The notes under the pieces were generated by a model. That model ran no database searches. It saw only the letters and a program-made list of their open reading frames with translations, and had not been told where the DNA came from. A DNA stretch of 64,000 nt from Ochotona curzoniae (taxonomy: Eukaryota > Chordata > Mammalia > Lagomorpha > Ochotonidae). The DNA lies in NCBI RefSeq assembly GCF_017591425.1, contig NW_024467083.1:16421001-16485000 (forward strand), given 5' to 3'. Of this stretch, positions 36,505 to 49,047 are shown piece after piece. The stretch's first letter is position 1, and each line of letters opens with the position of its first letter. Position numbers and translations under genes: made by a program.

Positions 36505-36985
36505 TCAGGCAGCAGGCAGTTTGTTGAGTGGTTAGGATGCCTACATACTATACTGAAATCCCAGCTTGGTTCCTGAATCAAGCTCCTGGGTCTAAATTCC
36601 TTTTCAAAGAGCTGACTCTTAGAGGCAGCTATGGTAGCTCATGTATTTTGAGTTCCTGATAGCCATGTGAGACACACTGCATTCCTAGTCCCCAGCTTCA
36701 GCCCAGCCCAGGCCAGGCCATGTGAGACACATACACACTGCATTCCCAGTTCCCAGCTTCAGCCCAGCCCAGGCCAGGCCATGTGAGACACACACACACT
36801 GCATTCCCAGTACCCAGCTTCAGCCCAACCCAGGCCATGTGAGACATATACACACTGCATTCCCAGTTCCCAGCTTCAGCCCAGCCAAGCCCCAGCCAGT
36901 CCCAGTCATTGCAGGCATTCATGGAGTGAATCAGTAAGTGGGAACTTGCTCTCTGAATCTGCTTCTCATAAATTATTTTTTTACT
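36505..36985 (+). mobile_element. C-SINE (older subfamily) enlarged by an internal tandem repeat
   Basis: The head gcaggcagtttgttgagtgg and the tail cattcatggagtgaatcagt ... tgcttctcataaatta are C-SINE. Between them, where a single copy of catgtgagac...ccagcttcagcccagccc is expected, that block is repeated four times. Even with the expansion the ends are recognisable, so repetition occurred after insertion. Confidence 0.8.
36662..36892 (+). repeat. Four-copy minisatellite inside a SINE
   Basis: Units start gccatgtgagac at 36662, 36717, 36778 and 36834, giving lengths of 55, 61, 56 and about 57 bases. Each contains cacactgcattcc, cccagcttcagccca and most end cccaggcca. Length differences come from an acacac stretch and a duplicated ggccag. 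The unit derives from the SINE body. Confidence 0.92.
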
Positions 36986-36999
36986 TTTTGTTTTAGATG

Positions 37000-39539
37000 T
37001 AGCATTTTTATTTAATATAAAAAAAGCTGTTTGGGCCTTAGTTTGCAACAATCATGTAATACCTAAACAGTTAATCAAATGGAAATGTGAGAAATTTCGA
37101 ATTAAAATTTTTTCTCATCACAAGACTTTCAAGTCTTTCCTGTGTCCTGTTTTACAGATGTAATGCTTAGCATTTACCAAACTTACAAGAATAGTCTTTT
37201 TCCTAAGCTTACTATTAACATTTCATAAGAAAATAAGGTTTCTTGTGAAATACTACTCCAGAGATTTAACTGAATTTAGGGTAGAAAAATAGATTAAAAT
37301 AGAAAATGAAACCGAGCGTTCATGATGGTAGAAATAAATCCTTGCATGCCAAAGGTACCCGAGTTCTGTACAATGAGGTAAGAATGATAAAAACTGAGCA
37401 TCGCTAAGTACTTCTATGAACGTGAAATAGACTAAGTGGAGGATGCTAACAAAGTCAGCTCCACCCAAAAACAAAGCAAAGAAACATGCTACTGGTGCAT
37501 AAATTTTGTTAACAGACAGCCAGACACATACATTATGGCAGACTGCAAAGTTTTTTCCTCCTCTACTTAAATATACACAAAAAGGCCTTGGAACAAGCTT
37601 TCTTTGTTCAGGGAGGAATCACTCTAGTGCTCTCCCTTGGTTACATAAGTATAAGCAAACCTACTGCTGGGGGTAAAAGGTAAAGAGGGCTTTGTGGGCT
37701 GAGAGAGCTCAACTCCAACACTGTTCCTTGGTAGTCTGAGCCTGCTGTGAGCTGAAAGTTGGCCGATTGGCAGGACAAGGTCAGAGCCTTCTGAGAAAAT
37801 GACATCAGAAATCCCAAATGCTACTCAGAGCCTAAAAGTTGATACCTTATAGGGTCTGAAGAAGGAGGCCCTAATTCAAGCTTGCAAGAAAGGACATAAG
37901 AAGCTTCTGAATGAAATTCATTCGATTGCCTGGAAACACAGCCTCACTAGGTTCAACACGAAAATCACAATGTTTTGGTGGTAAAAAATGGGTTTGAACT
38001 ACGAGAGCATGCCAACATCAGAAAACTAGAGCTCACAGGAACCCTGGGGGACCAGCCTCACAGTGTACACCAGCAGCCCATCAACTGGAGGTCAAGTTCT
38101 GGTTGGCCTTCAAAGACAGACCGATTAGTACCCTGTACACATAACAGACCCCATATTTTCTGGACATTAGGATGTAAACTACTTCTAGAAAAACGTCAAA
38201 CTTCTATTGACATTAGGAATTCAAACAACTAACTAAAAAGATCACATTTATAAACCAAGATATTTTAGCCAATGAGTACACACTACATACAGATCCTGCC
38301 AGCCATACCAATTTGAAGTCCTTGGGGCTACCAGCAACCAAGACAAGCTTAGAACACTTCAGTTGAAAGTGATTTTTGGTAACCAAGAAAATTGAGAGAA
38401 TAATCTACTGTGAGTTTCCACATATTGAATCAAGATGCATGAAGTACTTCAATGGGTGAGCGTCCCAAGACCTGCAAAGACTGCCAGTATGAAATGGGCA
38501 CATGAAGGTTAATCCAGATACAACATGCTCAGAGGCCAGCCATGGGCAACAGCACAGGCTGAGAATTAAGGCATAATGGCACCCTTATACAAATACAGCA
38601 AGGTGTGTTAGGCTAGAAAGGCTAAGCACTGAAAATACACAAAATGTAGGCTTTAATAATGTGAGGCATTACAGGCCAGTCTAATTTGTGTAGTAATGCT
38701 TCACAGCATCAGTACTCTAATATGCCACATCAGGAAAAAGGAAAAATTCATGAATGCCTCTTGATGTAGACAGTATAGACACCTGTAAACTTCTGTTACA
38801 CAAATTCTTTCAGCATTTCTTTCTGCTTTCACAATATAAACCTTGGTTTTCTTTGCAAGCTCAAACTCATTTCTAGGTGGAAATGTATCTGCAGTGTTAA
38901 GGGACCAAACCACCCCTATCCTGAATCTTAGAAATATTAATTTGCTTCAGATCTTTGGGGAGGGATGGGATTTGTAACAAGCTATGGATAGCAAGCACTT
39001 TCCGTGCAAATTTCACTGGGAATCTTGTAATTTCTATAGAAGAAAGCATAAGTAAATATGCCTCCCGTAAAGCAAAGGGAGGCATAAGTTATAAATAACA
39101 TGTATGCAAACCCATATACATTTATTGTAATTCTTAGTATTTTGAACCACAAAAACCAAAATAAGCTCAACAATGCTCCACTATAATTTTCTTGATTCTA
39201 CATATATACGTATTCAGAGCTGTGATTAATCTATATTTACTGCAACTACCAATCCCAGACTAGATCTAAATTTCACTCAAACATCTATTGGGCAATAAGC
39301 CAGATCTTTTACATAAATTAAGCCTATTTACAATTCACGCCATTCTTGTAAGGTACATATTGCTATTCTACTTACAAAGGAAGAAAAGAAGCAGAGGGTC
39401 GGGGACAAGTCTAAGGTCACAGGGAATTCCGCAGGGCTTCCTGAACTTATATCATTATGTCCCAACCAATGAGTTAACCATAATCTCCAAAGAATGAGTT
39501 AGAGTCATTCAACTGCTTTTTACCCTGTGGAGTGTGTGT
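37000..39539. other. Unassigned intron sequence
   Basis: No gene. The part 37640-38650 is less AT-rich and has repeat-like wording (cctgggggaccagcctcacagtgtacaccagc), but I could not match it to a family. Confidence 0.5.
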
Positions 39540-39810
39540 TAAGATTCATTGGTTTGAAAAGTAGAGTTACAGAGAAAAAAGAAACATAACTTCCACCTAC
39601 TGATTCACTCTTCAGATTCCTACAACAGCTGAGATGAAACCAGCAGCCAGGAACCCCATTTACACAGTTCTCCCACACAGATGGCAGGGTCCAAAATACT
39701 GGGACTATCATCTACAGCCTTACCAAGCACATTAGCAAGCTGGATCAGAAGCAAAGCATTCAGGACTTCAGCGGGCACTCCAACAAGCAGTTTAATCTTC
39801 TGCATCAGTC
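39540..39810 (-). mobile_element. Diverged C-SINE
   Basis: aagattcattggtttgaaaagtagagttacagag, gattcactcttcagattcctacaacagctgagatgaaaccagcagccaggaacccc, gcagggtccaaaatactgggactatc, gcacattagcaagctggatcagaagc. Confidence 0.82.
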
Positions 39811-40020
39811 AGAACAGTAGCCCTGTCACCCTGCAGACTGAAACTCTTCAAATCACTGTATGCCCCAAAAATACAGACATATAAGGCCCTAGGAAAAGGC
39901 ATGTCCCATGGCTACAGACATTCCAGCCATTTCTCAGATCCTGCAACATGAAGATGGAAAGCAGCCATCTTACTTGTTTGCAGAGTCCTACAAACCAAGA
40001 TACACAATATTCCTCAAGAG

Positions 40021-40039
40021 TAAAAAAAAAAAAAAAAAA
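40021..40039 (+). repeat. (A)n run
   Basis: Eighteen or so consecutive A bases, not clearly joined to a retroposon tail on the + strand. Confidence 0.95.
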
Positions 40040-40059
40040 GTTCACTACTTCCATATTTG

Positions 40060-40372
40060 ATTATTTTGAAAGGTTTCTTTCATTTGGAAGACAGAACAGC
40101 AGAGAAAGATTGGGAGAGACAGAGAAATAGATCTTCCATCTACTTATTCATTCCCCCAATGCCTACATTAACCACGAATTGGCCAGGCTGAAGCCAGAGT
40201 CAGGAAATCAATCATTCTTCCATGGGAGTGAACCAAGTCCTGAAGCCATAATCTGCTGCATCCCAGGGTGCTTGAGGAAGAAGCTAGATCAGAAGTGGAT
40301 GTGGAACTTGAACCCAGATGTTCCAGTATGGGATGAGGACATCCTAAACAGCAGCTTCACTTACTGAACCAT
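40060..40372 (-). mobile_element. C-SINE, moderately diverged
   Basis: gagagacagagaaatagatcttccatctacttattcattcccccaatg, ggccaggctgaagccagagtcaggaa, ctagatcagaagtggatgtggaacttgaaccc (B-box complement), ccagtatgggatgaggac. Confidence 0.88.
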
Positions 40373-41054
40373 GTACTTACACACTGTAAAACAGAAATGT
40401 TCTAGCACCGACTTCACATCTCTTCCTCATTACATCATAGCAGACATAGAACCAAACAAGTGGTCTCCAAACTGAACAAACATGGATAAAGTTAGCCTAT
40501 CTACAAAGCTTAAAAACATCCAGCTCCAACTAATGAAACACAGTGAATCACGAGAAGAAAAACTGGCTCAAGGAATAAAGAACAAGAGCTGCACTGGCTC
40601 GTGCCATGACTAAACCAGACACACATTCTTAGCTTTGGGTGCATCTTGATTCCAGCCTCACAAGATGTCACCAATTCCCTCCACAGCTCTTAATTCCTCT
40701 GAACTGTATCCATTTTGAAACTCCATGTGCTACCCAGACTTTGAAGCTTGGAGAATCCACAACAGACTCACACCCACACACTTCTAAATCAAACACTGAA
40801 ACAAAACTGCCCCTGCAAATGTCACAACATGTTGCACTGGTCCCAGATGAATGCCCCAACCCATCACTATAGCCAAAGGCATAGGGTGTTCTTACTGACT
40901 AAATGTCTGTACCATACTCAGAGTCGGGACAAGGTAGTTTCTCAAAAGAGCCCTCAGGCACAGAGGACAGAGATGACTGATCAGAATAAAATTAATGCTA
41001 TCCCAAATTAGAAAAACAGTTATTCCTTATTTTTCCCCTCAAATATTAGTTTTC

Positions 41055-41345
41055 AGGGCCAACATTATGGTACAGCAGGTAAGGCCACTGCCTATAATGC
41101 AGGCAACCTATATGGGTGCTGGTTTGTGTCCATTTCCAATCCAGCTCTCAGCTAATGGTGGTCAAAAGCCAACAGAAGATAACCCAAGTTCTTGGGCTCC
41201 TGGCATGTAGAAGCAGCTCCTGGATTCGGAATTGAACCTGGCCATTATGGCCATCTTTGGAGTCAATCAGCCTATGAAACATCTTTATTTCCTAACTCTT
41301 CCTTTCTCCATCTGATTTTCATATAGTAACTCAATCTTAAACAAA
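41055..41345 (+). mobile_element. C-SINE, older subfamily
   Basis: agggccaacattatggtacagcaggtaaggccactgcctataatgcaggcaacctatatgggtgctgg is an almost complete head. ggccattatggccatctttggagtcaatcagcc marks the 3' part; tail aactcaatctta. Confidence 0.9.
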
Positions 41346-42119
41346 TGTTTTAGTTTTTGCACTTAAACTTTAAGATTCAATTTTGATCTTCAATTTTGAT
41401 TAAGATCCCAAACCCATTAAAAACAATCATAAATGCAGTAACTCCATAAATGGAGTTCTTATCTTGCATCTGGACCCTCTGTTAAGCACCTTCCAAGTAT
41501 TAGTTAATGCAATAATAACCCAGCATCAATTATAGATGAGACAGGCTCAGATTTCAAGTTAGTTGCCCAAGAGCATATAGGAAAGACAACCAGAATTCAA
41601 ACCAAGAGCAAACTCAATCCATATGTTTAATTAAGCATAAATCTAAGACCTACTAGCTCATGATCTGAATTACTTCACAGCACCTGTCCCAAACCTTAAC
41701 ACAAAGATATCCCATAACTTAAATTAGGAGGAATTTCTTTCACCCAATAATGGTTCTCTAAGAAAACTCATCACCTTATATAGGCATCCTGACTTGAAAC
41801 AACTGACATGAAGTCTGAGCATCAGAAAGTAGGCCCTTCCACACACCCAGAGCCACACCAGAGCCCATCCCAGGCCCTTAGTTCAACAACGGCAACAGCC
41901 TGATTTCTATTACTCTATGGAAATGGTCTCATTACAGAAAAATTCCATGTGCCTCTGCAGTGCAAATGTGCCAACGGACAGCTCAGTGGGAAATACGCCC
42001 AGGCAGCAAAGCTTTCATCAAAGCAGACTGACAGAAAATTCTTCATGAGCAGCAAGGAAGTGAGTAAATTTACAGACCCTGCTGTGATATCAAAAAGGTA
42101 GCATAACTTTTAGTTTTAA

Positions 42120-42515
42120 AAAATGTTTATCTACTTAAAATGCCATAGTGACAGAGCCGATTAGGGCAGAGCAAGGGGAAAGGCAGGGGAGACGGTGGGG
42201 CGCAGGAAGGGGGAGCAATTGGTGGGTTGAGGAAACAGTCTCCTACCCACTGGTTATTTCCCCAGATGTCTGCATCAGATACGGCTGCTGGCTCAGGCCA
42301 AAGCCAGGAGTCCAGAACTCCCTGTATGTCTCCCACACAGCTGTCATGGACTAGATGGCAGGGTCCAGACACCAGAGCCATAAGTACAGCCTCCCAGGAT
42401 GCATGAACAGGAAGCTGGATGGAAAGCCAAGTGGACAGTTCTCAAACCAGCACTCATTTGGGATGTAGGTGAGCCAGGGTGCAGTTTCACGGAGATTACC
42501 ACCATACCAACCCAA
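42120..42515 (-). mobile_element. C-SINE with expanded G-rich stretch
   Basis: aaaatgtttatctacttaaaatgcc, then a lengthened purine block (gcaaggggaaaggcaggggagacggtggggc), caggccaaagccaggagtccagaactccctg, ggcagggtccagacacc, ggaagctggatggaaagccaag. Confidence 0.85.
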
Positions 42516-43403
42516 CTAGTAATTTCTCACATCATTCCAGTACAAATTACATTCCTAAATTTCATATGTCAAATAAAGCAGTTAACAAAGAAACCTTTAC
42601 TTTCGTTACCATCAAGTCAGAAAGGGCTTCATCTTTAAGTTAATGGTTTAAGTGATTTTTCAGAGTATAAACCCAAAAGCAGGCAGGAGCAATGGGGTTT
42701 CTTAAAGGAATTCCAAGTTCCCCTCTCAAAGCAGGGACAAACCCTCAGCATCTGGGGCAAGGATGGCACTACTTCAGAAAACTGTCAGCACTGAACAACC
42801 TTGTAGTAAGCAATTCATTTACATTCAAGTACTAAGCTCATTTCTCAATCCTACATGATGTCCACAAAAAGGTATAGAAAATGGTCCAACTATTTTAATT
42901 ACTATTGTTACCAAACCTATTAGAAGTAAATCATTGAATAAGGACCACAATTTCAGGAAATAAGGGTGACACTGGAAAGCTAAGTTTTTACAACCCCTGC
43001 TAGAGCATTTAAGGGTTTGCCTCACAACATTTCATGAAAGAATTCACTTATTTCTGATAACATTTTACTGCAGAATTTTCTCATGTCCAATACTATACAT
43101 CCCTTTCAAGTCTGATTCAAAATAGGTTTCCTGTGGCCCAAACTGAGGAAAAGCTTGGCCACAGTTTAATGAATAAACCAAACAGTGGAGGAGTGAGAAG
43201 AAAGCATCATAGCTGGAACTTGATTTCCTTCACTGTAGACTGTAACCATCACTATGCAGCAGATAAGTGACACATTACTTTTTTCTAAAACTGAAGCATA
43301 GTTAGAATCTAATATATCAGATGTGGTTTGGTCTCTCCTATGAGTTCATCCCCTGCTATCATCCTCCAGAGAGATCCAGAACAGCACACAAGAAAAGCAA
43401 TGT

Positions 43404-43722
43404 GGGGTCAATGTGATGGCTCAATTGGCTAATCTCCACCTCCAAGTGCCCGCATCCCATCTGGGTACCAGTTCATGTCCAGGATGCACCACTTTCATTC
43501 CAGCTCCCTGCTTGTGGCCTAGGAAGACAGGAGCAGATAACATGAGGCCTTGGGACACTATACTTGTGTGGGAAACCCAAAGGAAGCTGCTGGCTCCTGG
43601 CTTCTGATTGGCTCAGCTGTGCCCACTGGGGCCATCTGAGGAGTGAACCAGCAAATGGAAGATCTTTTTGTCTCTCCTTCACTTTGTAAATCTGCCTTTC
43701 CAATAAAAGTAAATTTAAAAAA
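43404..43722 (+). mobile_element. C-SINE, moderately young
   Basis: cccgcatcccatctgggtaccagttcatgtccaggatgc, cattccagctccctgcttgtggcctaggaagac, ggccatctgaggagtgaaccagcaaatggaag, tctgcctttccaataaaagtaaatttaaaaaag. Followed by a run of eight G. Confidence 0.93.
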
Positions 43723-44094
43723 GGGGGGGGATTGGGAGGAGGAGACAGATGTCACAGAGCCAGACTTGGTTCTTATGCTCTCACAGGACTTTAAAATCAC
43801 CATCTAAGCTCCTTGTTTAAATTCTTAATTGGAACAGCGGAATGTTTGCTTGCTGCCCTTGTCAAACCATTATGAAAATCATATGAGGTCAGTAATATTG
43901 AGCACTATGTAATCTTCAGAATGTTACAAACAATAGGTTCTATTACAATTCATATAATCTTAGATGAAAAGGTACCAGATTTACAGAAATTCTACATTCA
44001 TGTGCACATACATATTTTTCAGCTTGACAGAAATTAAATCCCAAGAGATGGAGGACCATAAACTAACTTGTTCAAGTCTCTCTAGGATCTAAAT

Positions 44095-44365
44095 TCACAC
44101 AGCGTGGGCACTGGTGGTTTCCTGTTTGGGATTCCCACATCCCATGTCATAGTGCTTGGGTATGAATACAGTCTCCTGATTCTGACTTCTGGTAGACATG
44201 TACCTGGGAGACAAAAAGTGCCTGGGTCTCTGCCTCACACGTGGGAGACCTAGATTGAGTTCCTCACTCACAGCTTTGGTCAGGCCCAGACCTGGCAGTG
44301 TGGGTGTTTGAGGAGTGAACATACAGATTCAAAGCATCTCGCTTTCAAACAAATAACTTTTAAAA
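44095..44365 (+). mobile_element. C-SINE, older subfamily
   Basis: cacagcgtgggcactggtgg, tcccacatcccatgtcatagtgcttggg, gtgcctgggtctctgcctcacacgtgggagacctagattgagttcctcactc, gtgggtgtttgaggagtgaac, ctttcaaacaaataac. Confidence 0.82.
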
Positions 44366-44589
44366 TGTTTATATTCACAATACCAGGAATTATTCTGTCT
44401 CTGAAATAACACTGCTCTAAGTTTTTCATCTGAAAACTTTAAAATTGCATGAATCACATCAATTCCATCACACACAAGCTGGACCCAAAGCCAACCATGA
44501 AACCACCTGCCTAGGAGAACCGAGAAGCCTGTATGGGAATGGCCGAAGTGCCTAGGACACTGTTGCCACAAATGTAAAGGAGAATCAGC

Positions 44590-44760
44590 CACATCTGGTT
44601 CAAACTATGGCTCCAATCCCTAGCAGATATGTAACTCTGGGTGTTCTCATCTGTATAGTGACAAGAGATGTCTGCCTCCTAAGGTGTTGAAAAATTGTGA
44701 AGGGATACACAAAGCAAAACAGCAAAGATACTGAGCGAGCATCAGTAATGTGGAGGTAGG
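44590..44760 (+). mobile_element. MIR fragment
   Basis: tccctagcagatatgtaactctgggtgttctcatctgtatagtgacaagag corresponds to ...acctctctgagcctcagtttcctcatctgtaaaatggg with a gap, followed by gcctcctaaggtgttgaaaaattgtgaagg for the cctacctcatagggttgttgtgagg segment. Confidence 0.65.
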
Positions 44761-44999
44761 TGTGGCCTTGGCTGTTACACCCAGAATTATCCCACTGGAA
44801 CAAAGTTATGCACTTGAAAGTATTCATGTTACTTTCCAATAGGAATAATCATTTCCTGAAAATTTGCATGCAGACAAGTAGTTCCTTTATGAGTTTTAAA
44901 CATTCAAAAATCATTTCCAAATCATTCTTATTGCTTAATTCCCATAAACAAATAAATTTAGAGGAAAAATAGGTTAAAGAAAGGATCAGAGGACAGTAA

Positions 45000-45479
45000 C
45001 TACAAGAATGTCATTGGCATTTTAGGACTAGAAGCTTAGAGAGGGTCAGCTTCACTTAGGTTTCTGTTTGGGCTCTGTATTCTGCAGCCACAGACAAATG
45101 TGCTATCCTTTCTAGCTAAGTAATATCTTGGCTTTTGGTTGCTTACACTGATTATACTTTATCCTCCAATTTTTTTTTGGACCTTGGGACAGCTAAATCG
45201 CACCTTGCCAGAGTTAAAAGGAATCTTAGAAACCACACTCATATTCATCTGCTTCCTTTTTTAGGCTTCTAGGCAAGCAGTCTGCTGGTTGAGGAGGCTA
45301 AAGACCTCTAAAAGGTCACACAATGACTCTGGACTGAGGCCAGGTAGAGGACCCAAGACTTTGCCCTCTGCAGACGGAACATTCAACATCCAGTTTGATC
45401 ATTTTTACATATTTCATGAGGGTGCAAAGGGTCAAGCACTAGAGGAAAGTGGAGTGAGACCACTGTTTTGACTTTCTCT
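45000..45479. other. Unassigned intron sequence
   Basis: Nothing recognised; ordinary intron sequence before the GC-richer block at 45480. Confidence 0.5.
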
Positions 45480-46060
45480 TTCCTTCCTGTATCTGGGGGG
45501 AGGGCAGAGATAAGGGGAGAAGCCACAACCAACCTCCCAACCATTCCAGGGTCCCCATTGCGGGGCATGCTCCGAGGGCTCTGCTCAAGTGGTTTTGATA
45601 GTTCAACAGTTCAGTATTGCTGCCGATCTTGCCACTCCAGTCACAATGAAATCTCTCCAGACTGCCTTGGCCAACATGTTCCACCTTAGAATCTCCATGT
45701 GCCCAGGTATTCACTGCCAACTCTTTGCTGTGGTAGCTGATCAATTTTTTCTGTCCTCCATCCTGTTATGGTACCAGGTGTTATCCACAGGCTCCAGTGT
45801 ACTGCCATATCCTCCATGTGCATCTAGATATGTTGTCCACTGCTCTAAGCCACTGAGGAGGCCCAGCTCTGACATATGCAATTCTTGCTCAGACCATGGA
45901 AACTGCAATTTTCTCCATGGTTGGAGTTCTGACTCCAGCAGTGCAGAGGGAGGGTTTCCCAAGAAAACTTCATCTGAGGTGATCCCAGACCTAATTCTTG
46001 TGTGCATGCCAGTACAGGGTCCTGCACAGTCCATCACCCCTATCAGCCTATGCACACACT
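45480..46060. other. Unassigned GC-richer stretch leading into the tandem array
   Basis: This segment (gggcatgctccgagggctc..., then tagttcaacagttcagtattgctgccgatc...) differs in texture from the AT-rich DNA before it and runs straight into the tandem array. It may be the unique part of the same repeat element. Open frames exist on both strands (45589-46065 +, 45741-46055 -) but show no recognisable domain. Confidence 0.35.
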
Positions 46061-48420
46061 GTTAGTTGCAATTGCTGGGTCAGTTGTCTCCAGTCCTGTC
46101 TATGCAACCAATGGGTATTGCAGCCCACCCAATCCCACCTACCATACACTTGGTCACCATGCAAATCAGTAGAAGCTACAGCCTAGTTGAAGTGACCTGC
46201 AGTAACTCCCACCAGGCCCGCCCCCTGCCTGGTTCATGTGCTTGCCAGCATGTACAGACTGGTTCTGTCTATACCACATTCCATTCAGCTTTTACATGTG
46301 TCAATAGGCATTGAAGCCTAATTTGACCCAAACAGCCCCACTATCCAGCCCACACACGTACTGGTGGGTACCACTCTGGCCATGCCTGTCCCAGTCCTGG
46401 TTCTCATGCTCACCAGTGGGAATTGTAACCCAAAAGGGAGGTGTCCGTTTCCCTACTGGGCCCATTCCCAGATCTTGCTCTCTCCAGGTGGTACTGCAGT
46501 TTAGCTTGGTAATTTTTCCCCTAGGCAAGGATCTTCTAACCAATGCTGCAACAAAGCCCCACCAACCCTCATGCCCTTTGCCTTCTGTGTGTACCAGTAG
46601 GCACAGTCTGCCCAGCCTGGCTTGTCCCTGATCCAGCTTGCATGCAGGCCAACAGGTATTGTAGCCCAACTCTCACATTCACCAATGGGTACCATACAGC
46701 CCCCTATTGGGTTCATCCACTGCCCAGCACATCTCACATATGCTGGTTAGGTGCCGCGGCCCAATCTGTAATAACCTGCATGACTCGGCATTTGTAAGTG
46801 GGTGCTGTATCCTAGCCGGGGCCAGCCCACCCCTAGTTCCAGCTCACGCTGGTTGGGACCATAGCCTAGCCAAACCAGCCATCCCCCAACCCCAACCCTA
46901 ATGTGGACTGGCAGGTCCCTCACACCAGTCTGGCTCTTGGATTCGCCAGTGGGCAATATGAACTGGCCCAGCCTGGCTTGCCCCAGACCTGAGTCAAAGG
47001 TAAGCCCAAGGGTACCATAACCCAGCGTGGTCTGGGCTGCTGCCTATTGTGGTTCATACGTTCACCTGCCCGGACTGTGTCCTGACAGAAGAGTTGCCAA
47101 ACTCCTCCATCAGAACCTCTCCCAGTGCCAGATCTTAAACATACCAGTGGGTCCATAGGCCAGACCTACTTAGTTCACCCCCTATCATAGTCAGAATGGC
47201 CTTTCCTGACCAGCCCTCACCCATTCCGGTTCTTATTATCGGGTGCTACAGCCCAGTCAAGCCTGGTCCATATCCAGACACAGCTCACGCACGGCTCAGC
47301 AGGGACAGAGACCCAGCCCATCCTACACCTATCCTGATTCTCACGAGTTCTAATGGGTGCTAGAGTCTAGCCCAGTCTTGTATGCCCCATACCTAGTCCA
47401 TACCTAGGGAGACTTTATCCATGTTCAGACCAGACCACAACCAACTCTGACCCCTGCATACAACAGTGAAATCCACAATCCAGTTAAGGCATCCCCTTAG
47501 CTCCCCAACCAGGCCCGATACCAGCCACAGATTTTGTGCATGACAGTGATGGCTGTGATTGAGCTTGGCATAGCCCCTCACCTGTCTTGGCCTTTGCTTT
47601 CTGATGCTGCAGCCTGGTCTGGCCCAGCCAGCCCCCAGTCCCAACTCTCACTAGTGGGTGCTACAATCTCGTCTTGCTCAGTCTGCTCTTATCCCTGGCT
47701 CATGAAAGCCAGCAGATGTGGCAGCCTAGCTTGGCATGACTTGCACTTCAGCCTGGGGTTTCTACACTTGCCAGTGAGCTATGGTTTGCTCGGTCCCACC
47801 TGGTCTGCCCCCTTCCAAAACTAACTCATACACTTGCCAACGGATGGAGCTACCCTGCCTAGCCTGGCCAACACCTAGATTTCCCCACTTGGGCCACTCC
47901 CAGACCCAGATCTCATGCATGCCGGTGGATGCTTGGCCTGCCCCAACCATTTCAGCCTTTGTATGAGCTGGTACAACCTGGCTGGCCCCACACTCCGTTT
48001 TAGGGTATCCTGCAGGTGCTGCAGCCTGAACCTGCCCTGCTTGTTCCAGGCCCCAGTACTGGTGAGCATCAGTGAGTTCCATAGTCACATCTAGCTCAGC
48101 CATCATCACCCCAACTCTCAAGCTAACCAGAGTAGGGCTTATAGTTCCATAGGGTTAAGCCCACATATCCCTCACAGAATCCACCCCTGAAACTGGTTCT
48201 CTCACATGCTGGTTGGTGTCATGGCCCAGTCTAATGCTACCCATCCCCTGATGAGACACTGTCAGGTACTAGGATCAGGCCCTACCAGACAAGCCTCCAG
48301 CCATAGCTTGCATGTGTGCTGGCATGTGTTAGCCATGTTCCATGCCAACAAGCCCAACCCAGGACTTCGATGTGGGCTGGTGCATCAGTCTGACCCATAA
48401 AGGTCTCTCCCATCCAAACC
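46060..48420. repeat. Degenerate tandem array (diverged satellite or minisatellite)
   Basis: For about 2.4 kb the sequence keeps returning to the pattern (gc)cagtgggtgctacagccca-gcc-agcc...cccag-tc-tctcaca. Examples start near 46108, 46411, 46592, 46680, 46793, 46848, 46944, 47142, 47350, 47649, 47770, 47837 and 47919. Spacing is irregular, mostly 50-75 bases, and no two units are identical, so the array is old or evolves without homogenising. It is GC-richer than its surroundings. Several frames stay open on both strands only because the unit lacks stops. It might also be the tandem part of an L1 5' UTR detached from its element. Confidence 0.75.
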
Positions 48421-48748
48421 ACCAGGTCTCAGTCTCCTCGCTTGCCTGCAAGTATAGAATTGTGCTCTTTTTACCAAAGAAAAACCCAAGCCAGCCAAAC
48501 CCTTACTTTGGCTTCATGTTATAACCAAAATACTACAGCCCTGCAATCCAAGTATCACTCTCAAGCCTTCTTTTGTGAAGGCTACAGCACATGAACGACA
48601 AGTGTGAGGACAAACTTCGTGTTATTTTTGGTGTTTTCCTTCTTGGGTACTTATTTTCATAATGAAGATTATGTTGGCAGGGGCTAAAGTCATGTCAGCT
48701 TAATTACTTCATCCTTTCATTGCTGTTTATTTCTTAGATGTTTAAATT

Positions 48749-49047
48749 TAGTCACTAAGCTACCATGCTGGGTCCTAAAATCCTCCCTTGCATGTGCCAG
48801 GATCCCATTTGGGTATCAGTTCATGTTCCGGCTGCTCTACTTCTCATTCAGCTCCCTGCCTGTGGCCTGAGAAAGCAGTTAAGGATGACCCAAAACCTTG
48901 GAACTCTGCGCCTGCATGGAATTCCCAGAAGAAGCTCCTGGCTCTGGATCAGCTCAGATCCAGCCGCTGCGGCCACTTGGGGAGTGAACCAGTGGATAGA
49001 GAATCTTTGTAAATCTGACTTTCCAATAAAAGTAAGTACTTAAAGAA
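48749..49047 (+). mobile_element. C-SINE 0.6 kb downstream of VAV3 exon 2
   Basis: Head eroded (ctaccatgctgggtcctaaaatcctcc), body cagctccctgcctgtggcctgagaaagc and ggccacttggggagtgaacc, tail gactttccaataaaagtaagt. gtttaaatt at 48740-48748 and 49048-49056 may be its target duplication. Closest repeat on the intron 2 side of the exon. Confidence 0.88.

Noticed and set aside
36698..37051. Protein with tandem GLGWAEAGNWECSVYVSH repeats
   Set aside because: Produced by translating the SINE-derived minisatellite antisense; no gene context.
45589..46065. 158-codon frame at the edge of the tandem array
   Set aside because: Stays open because the repeat-like sequence is GC-richer and lacks stops; frames on both strands are open there.
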